Below, one piece after another: positions 58,653-64,000 of a DNA stretch of 64,000 nt. The position numbers and the translations under genes are program-made. Source of the stretch: [Phialemoniopsis] sp. UDSM-2020 (taxonomy: Eukaryota > Ascomycota > Sordariomycetes > Thyridiales > Thyridiaceae); the NCBI GenBank assembly GCA_018873225.1, contig JAEILZ010000002.1, positions 1,302,001 through 1,366,000 on the forward strand. Reading direction: 5' to 3'. The notes below the pieces were generated by a model. That model was not told the DNA's origin. It saw nothing but the letters and a program-made list of their open reading frames with translations, and made no database searches. Position 1 is the first letter of the stretch. Every line of letters starts with the position of its first letter.

Positions 58653-60612
58653 CTAGTCTTCCTCATCATATATTCTGACCTTCTTGGCGTACTCCCGAAT
58701 GTTGCTCACGACATAGTCCGAGATGGTATTTCCCCGACCTGCGGCAACTCTTAAGATCAACTCGTTCAGCGTCTGCCTACCGAGGATATCGACATGATCC
58801 GCCGTGTTAGGTCCCCCTCGAGGGTTAAAACGCTCAGGCTCGTGTGCCATCTCTACGACGGTAACCTTGGCACCTGCCGGGTTGTAGCGCTTGATATTCC
58901 AACCGTGGTTGCACATGTACCCGGTGCTCAGCAGATTAACGGTGCCGTCTCCCTCTCCCATGATGACGCCATGGTCGACTTCTCCCTCTATCAGTCCAGT
59001 GTCGATGGTGATATTCAGGTTGGTCATCAAGGGCATCTCGGGCGACCGGTAGAAGTACGACCTTTCCGTCGGCTTACCCACGCCATAGAAACAGTAGATC
59101 TTAAGGCTCGGTGCCAGAGGCAGTCTTGTCTCAAGTGGATTGATCCATCGGCGCGGATCCTCCTGGTTGGCTTCCACTTCAGCCGTCGTGTGGGCGACTC
59201 CGTGGGAATAACTGCCTTTCAGCTGATCCTGATACCAATCTTCCGTAGTATTGAACAGGTATTCCAGAGATCCATCGACGGTCAGATTTCTGTCTGGCGT
59301 GGTCCAGTTCTTCCCGACACGGAAGTTTAGCAGAGAGCCGTAGGAATGAAGCTGCCCGGGCTGATCGTCGGGGGCTCCGTTGTGATCGCCCCAGACTGCA
59401 TCGCCGCCGATGGGAAGCATGGATGATATGCCAGGCATGGCGCGAAAGATCTCTGCTCGCTCCTCCTTACTAAGGAATTTTTCCAAGCCATAGACGGCGA
59501 AGGCGTTCAGCTGGGCTGTATCCCTCATTTCTCCAGACAGGACTGCCGTTAGACCCTTCACCGCGCCGAGCATGCAGCCGCTGACATTGATCCACGAGTC
59601 AACATGTCTCTCCACCCAGTCCGGGCCCCCTTTGCCGCCCCTTGCCGACTCAACCCAGTGGAAGAAGTAGAAGAGCACCTGGGAGCCCATGCTGTGCGAT
59701 GTCAGGACGACCTTGCGGTTGGAGGTATGGACAGCCATCTCGATGTACATCTTGAGCCGAGTAAAGTACTGGTCTCTGACCTCGAGATTTGCATATGACA
59801 GCCGCCAGTCGTACGCTGCTGTGAATGAGTTAATAGGGTCGTACCCAAGTGATGCCAGATTCTCAAAGATCTTGTTCCAAATCCAATACCCAGTAATGAA
59901 AAAGTCGGTGGCATCGAAGCCTTGGGCGGCTCTGAGCTTGGCATCAGGGGGATCGAGACCCGTCCGTTTGTCCAACATGATATGGTTCTTCCAGACTTCC
60001 TTGTCGAGAACCAGGGCTCGCATCATGGTCCAACTGCCCCAGAGTCGTTTGCGGAAGTACTGGCGGGAGTGATTGGATGTGCCCCAAGACTCGAGGCCAG
60101 TGGAAATGACGCCAGGAACCATAATAATGGGATGGTCTGCATGGAGCCCTTCCGCCCGAGCCTTGGCACCAATCGAGAATGCATCGTAGCTATCTATGAA
60201 CTCCCGTTCCCCTTTCTAGTCGATGATTAGCGAGGTGTCAAGATGGAGCAAAGGCAGCACGGGCCGAGCAGCCAGCCAGACTTACTATGAGATCACGCAT
60301 GTCTTTAACAAGCCCAGCCGGAAGCACGTCGAAGAAGCTGTCCATACTCAGCTCTCCAATCTCGGGGAAATCTATCAAGTCATTGCTCTTGGCGAAGAAG
60401 CCAGCGGCAATGATGCCAAAGATGCTACCGAGTAAGAAGATGAGGGTTGTGCGCCTCTTCTTCGTCTTCGCCTGGTGATGAATAACCTTTGTGGTGACAA
60501 CCTTGACGGTGTCTCCCTTCTCGGGACTCTCGTCCCGGGGTGTCGGAGCCGGGCTGGAGCTATCGGAAGGTGTGTCGGTGCCAAGCACCCGGCGACGGAG
60601 GGTGCTGGCCAT
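58653..60612 (-). CDS. lro1: Phospholipid:diacylglycerol acyltransferase (PDAT)
   Basis: Two exons reading leftward, 60612-60286 and 60215-58653, give 629 residues. The enzyme moves an acyl chain from a phospholipid to diacylglycerol, making triacylglycerol at the ER. A cytosolic basic head (HHQAKTKKRR) leads into one membrane segment (about 55-74, TTLIFLLGSIFGIIAAGFF); the rest is luminal. LCAT-type motifs are complete: PGVISTGLESW (about 143), the nucleophile Ser284 in SHSMG, Asp532 in GEGDGTVNLL and His583 in DHVDILG. Length is close to yeast Lro1 (661). The start is the first ATG in a frame that otherwise begins with GTG. Confidence 0.96.
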
Positions 60613-61736
60613 GGTGAGGGCTGTAAGGTGCCAAGTCGGCTCCGTTGCCGGATGGCGCAAGCAGTATTGCTGAACCACCACTCACTCAGCTCCGACGCAG
60701 GCAATAAGGCGCCCTGTCGGGGGACGACAGCTCAGCGGCGCCAGCCGGAGATATCCCTGGTGCAGCTCCGGTGTTGGTCTTGAGTGGCAGGTAGATCGGT
60801 GAGCTGCACGCTGGTGAGGGGGCCAGGGTTCAGACCATTTCACGAAGCCTACTGGTTGCTGGTGGATAAGCTCACAAACAGCCAGCCCCTGTGAGTCGTA
60901 GGGTTTCGCCGCCAAGAAGCTTGTCAAAACTGCATCCACTAACAAGAAGGGTAGAGAAAGCAAGTTTGATACCTAGCACCTTGCACGCCTTTGTGTCGGC
61001 ATCTGCATTGGGTACTGGAAAGGGGAGTTGAGCCGCGCTAAGTGCAAAGCATCTGACGTCAACAACGATCAAAATAGTAGTCATCCCATCTAGCCGTCCA
61101 AGTACAGCACCAAGCTCAACTTAAGTGGCCCTCCATTTACGTAGTAGTTGGCGAGTGATTTCACATGCCAGGCGGGAGGAACACTGCTGAAAAAAATGTC
61201 CACAGGTGACCCAGGATTGGAGCGCTTGACCCAAACCGGCAAAGCCGCTCGTGGGACAGAGTGGCTCCAGGGCGCTTCAGGCACGTTTCGGGGCATGGCA
61301 AGTTGAACCTTGTGGAATGGTCCGATCTGCAGCCCATTTGAGGTACTGGTGGTCCTCTTTCGGAGCTCCTTTTTAGTGCGCGCGCACGTATGCCCGCAGA
61401 CAGACAGTCTCCAACGAAGTAGTCCTTGCGGCATGACATGACATGTGAAAGCGCCCACCTTCAGACAGAAATCCCCTGTTCGGATGGAGAATCAGATTGC
61501 TGACCTGCATCTGTTCTGGTTTAAGCCAGTTGTATCCTTCCAACCCGACCGGGGCTATCATCAAATACTTGCGCTTCGTCCCGTCTCTGGTCCTTTTCCT
61601 CTGTCTGTTGGTTGATGTCAGTGCGAAACCGCGGGGCTTACGCTGCGTCCCCCCCACGACCCGAGTCACGAGCCCGTCAGCGACTTCGAATTGCGACTTC
61701 TTCCCCGACTGCTCCCTCAATTAGTCGCTGGTCGAA
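60613..61736. other. Divergent promoter region (lro1 / naa30)
   Basis: 1.1 kb shared upstream region. No gene, RNA or repeat is evident. Confidence 0.55.
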
Positions 61737-62411
61737 ATGGCAGCAGTCGTGACGGCCCCGGCAAGTAGCGAGCTGCCTCGTGCGAGCAACAGTCTGCCCT
61801 CGGAGCTCAACTATATTCGTTATGAGCATCGTTTGGAGGAGCAGTATTTGCCAGCTATCCGAGCCCTCATCTCCAAGGACCTGAGTGAGCCGTATAGCAT
61901 CTATGTCTACCGCTACTTCCTCTACCAATGGGGCCACCTTTGCTACATGGTACTCAATACCCCTCTGTCCTCCACTTGTTCATTTCCACTGATGGTTGCG
62001 TTCTTACTCTAGGCCCTCGATCCCTTCGACTCTTCCCTCATAGGTGTGATCATCTGCAAGCTCGAACCTCACGCCTCTCACAGTGCCCCTACCAACCGCG
62101 GGTACATTGCTATGCTTGCTGTGGCATCACCCTATAGAGGTCGCGGAGTGGCCACCTCACTCGTCAAGATGGCCATTGAAGCAATGGCTAGTCGCAACGC
62201 CGACGAAATTGTGCTGGAGACCGAAGAAACGAACGTCTCCGCCATGAGATTGTACGAGAGACTAGGCTTCTTGCGCTCCAAGAAGCTCCATCGCTACTAT
62301 CTCAATGGCAACAGCGCATATCGACTCGTCCTGCTCCTGAAGCCTTCAGATCCTGATGGCCCCGCGGATCTGGCCCTCGAGGATCATGAAAGGGGGCCGT
62401 CAACTATATGA
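61737..62411 (+). CDS. naa30: NatC catalytic subunit Naa30 (Mak3)
   Basis: Two exons, 61737-61949 and 62013-62411, give 203 residues. It acetylates the N-terminal Met of proteins starting Met-Leu, Met-Ile, Met-Phe or Met-Trp, on the ribosome with Naa35 and Naa38. The GNAT fold is clear: LSEPYSIYVYRYFLYQWG, the strand YIAMLAVASPYRGRGVATSL with the acetyl-CoA loop R113-A118, ADEIVLETEETNVSAMRLYE and RLGFLRSKKLHRYYLNG. The first about 20 residues are a disordered tail. A 63-base intron ends in CTAG. Confidence 0.94.
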
Positions 62412-62648
62412 ACATACCAGGACCGCGGACTGGTCTCCTCGGGCGGATAGCGCGCATGGATATTTACTCTTAGCATCACATATGGCACTCGCATGACATA
62501 GCGTTGGCGGGCATGAGCGGCGTTTGGTACATGGCTTAATTTACAGCATTTTGATTTTAGCTGCTACTTGGTGTTTCCTCCCCCTCCCTTCGGCGATTTT
62601 GCTGCAAGGATAGAGAGGATCTGACTTTCACTCTTCAGTCCAGCTTGG

Positions 62649-63747
62649 TCAGCCGCTGCTCGAGTGAGAGAATATCTCCTTGGAATGATAAAGTGAGGCT
62701 CTGAGATCCCACTTGTTACCACTGCCGATTCCCAGGTACGTAAACGCATCTTGGCAGTTAGAACTTGTGTCAGTCGGGGTTCCCATGATTGCGCATGGAA
62801 GGATACTGATACTGACCTGGCTTGTAGTAGATCGGAGGTCCGGTGGTGCTTACGAGACCCAGCTTCCTCAAACTCCCAAGCACTCGGGCAATGTCATCCT
62901 TGTCCCGAAAGTCCGTCGTGTAGATACAGATGAGTCGGTCCTTTCTTGGGTCAGCCTCTGGGTCTCGGGGTGCCACTTTGGCCGCTATGCCGAGCTCGTT
63001 CCTTGCCGTGGCCTTCGCGACAACCTCCCAGACCTCATTGACCCTGGGCGGCTCGGGAAAGAGCATCCACTGCAACATGTAAGTACTTAGGTATTCGCGC
63101 TTGTGGGGATGGGTAGTGTACCTTGCCGGTCGTAACATGAGTGAATGCGGCCAACTCTAAGATATCTTTAACGGCATCGACACGCGCTTTGTTGGTCTCC
63201 CGAATCACTGCCGCGCTCGGCCCGGCATTTTGCTTGGCAAATTCGATAAAATTGTCAAGCATCTCCAGCCGCTCCTCACCGCCGCTCTTGAAGGCGAGGA
63301 CTTGAGCTTGCTTGTCCTCAGGCCCCTCGTTCTCGCAGCCCAAGATGCGCCGTGTCTCGGACTCGGCCTTGGGCTTGCGTTCGATGAAGGGGTTACAGAT
63401 GAAGATCCAGTCTAGATCACCATAGATCCTTTCCGTTGTCGCTGGCGGCAAGCGCGCGAGAAAGTCATCTACGCTTTCGCTCAGCTGCCAGGCGCCGGGC
63501 AGACCGGCGTACGGGTTGTGAAATTGGGGCGATTGGCTGCGGGAACTGGTCTGTCTCTGTGGTATAGCTAGCCCGTGAACGCCTCGATCCTTCCAGTACT
63601 TATCAACTTGAAAGCGGTCAACTCTCGCCTCGAGAGTTGAGACAGTCGCCTCGTCCCCTGTACATCGTGGTTAGTGTGGTTTGGCCACTATGCTCCTGAC
63701 TTTGGTACCTTACCATAGAAATCCGACTCATCGTCCAATAACTCCAT
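62649..63747 (-). CDS. BLES03/C11orf68-like protein (DUF1917)
   Basis: Four exons reading leftward, 63747-63714, 63657-63122, 63069-62817 and 62749-62649, give 307 residues. Exon 1 codes only 11 residues and a base (MELLDDESDFY). The pattern DKYWKDRGVHGLAIPQRQ, a W-containing hydrophobic core (DLDWIFICNPF), WMLFPEPPRVNEVWEVVAKA, ICIYTTDFRDKDDIARVL and the tail IYYKPDAFTYLGIGSGNKW matches the BLES03 family. These have an eIF4E-like fold and are linked loosely to RNA, but no reaction is known. The third intron starts GTCAGT and ends AAG, so its right edge is the least certain join. Convergent with naa30, 237 bases apart. Confidence 0.83.
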
Positions 63748-64000
63748 GCTGTGAAAGCATCGATACACTCTGCGATAAGAGCAGCAAAGTCAAAGTAAAG
63801 AAGTACCTATTGATCCTTAGCTTTGCAAATCGTGACGCATATGTCAGCACCTACCCAGAAGTACAGGCAAAAAGATTACGTGAATGCCTAAGGAACGTAC
63901 CCCTCTCCTCTTACAAAAACGAAAAAGGTGTAACGAGTAAAGGAAGGAGCAACAGGCTCACAAAATATGACTATAGGTGTAAAGTAGGGAGCTCAAGTCA

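Noticed and set aside
1..64000. Search for tRNA, 5S rRNA, transposons, RIP-mutated repeats, CRISPR, or a secondary-metabolite cluster
   Set aside because: No B-box-like GGTTCGANTCC with a matching cloverleaf, no long terminal or inverted repeats, no AT-rich RIP islands, no polyketide or peptide synthase or transposase domains were seen.

Overview
The window is nuclear DNA of a filamentous ascomycete (Pezizomycotina, most likely Sordariomycetes). Three things point there: genes cut by short introns of about 50-120 bases with GT-AG ends and CTAAC/CTGAC-type branch sites; a full-length White Collar-1 photoreceptor with a LOV domain and a GATA zinc finger; and fungal-only families (Ytp1, RTA1, Inp1, Sds23, Slm1, Ldb17, UsgS). 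The species cannot be fixed from the sequence. No rRNA, tRNA, CRISPR array, transposon or viral gene was recognised. I reassembled 20 protein genes by joining exons by eye; all joins keep the reading frame, but none has transcript support.

Layout. 1.7-9.1 kb: Ytp1-like membrane protein (+), small Rsa3-like ribosome assembly factor (-), a three-exon cysteine-rich secreted protein (+) and an RTA1-family seven-helix protein (+). 12.2-13.7 kb: an unrecognised Gln/His-rich protein (+). 17.7-20.9 kb: white collar-1 (-), flanked by a 4.0 kb gap downstream and a 3.3 kb gap upstream. 24.2-27.8 kb: karyopherin Kap121/importin beta-3 (-). 29.9-31.6 kb: Sds23 (+). 32.3-34.7 kb: Inp1 (-). 35.8-37.1 kb: UsgS-like membrane protein (+). 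37.3-38.4 kb: deubiquitinase Otu1 (-). 39.5-42.7 kb: Rsc1/Rsc2-like remodeller subunit (+). 43.5-44.9 kb: NYN-domain protein (+). 47.1-48.5 kb: GT25 glycosyltransferase (+). 49.0-50.1 kb: mitochondrial carrier (-). 51.1-54.1 kb: Slm1/2-like PH protein (-). 56.2-58.0 kb: Ldb17/SPIN90 (-). 58.7-60.6 kb: PDAT/Lro1 (-). 61.7-62.4 kb: NatC catalytic subunit Naa30 (+). 62.6-63.7 kb: BLES03/DUF1917-like protein (-).

The genes do not form an operon or a biosynthetic cluster; this looks like an ordinary housekeeping and regulatory arm. A loose theme is membrane and trafficking biology (Kap121, Inp1, Otu1, Slm1, Ldb17, PDAT). The most interesting items are regulatory or previously easy to miss: a 49-codon upstream ORF whose stop overlaps the wc-1 start codon, a cluster of GATCG elements just upstream of wc-1, the split cysteine-rich secreted protein, and a 9-base motif (TACGGAGTA) repeated six times only in intergenic DNA.
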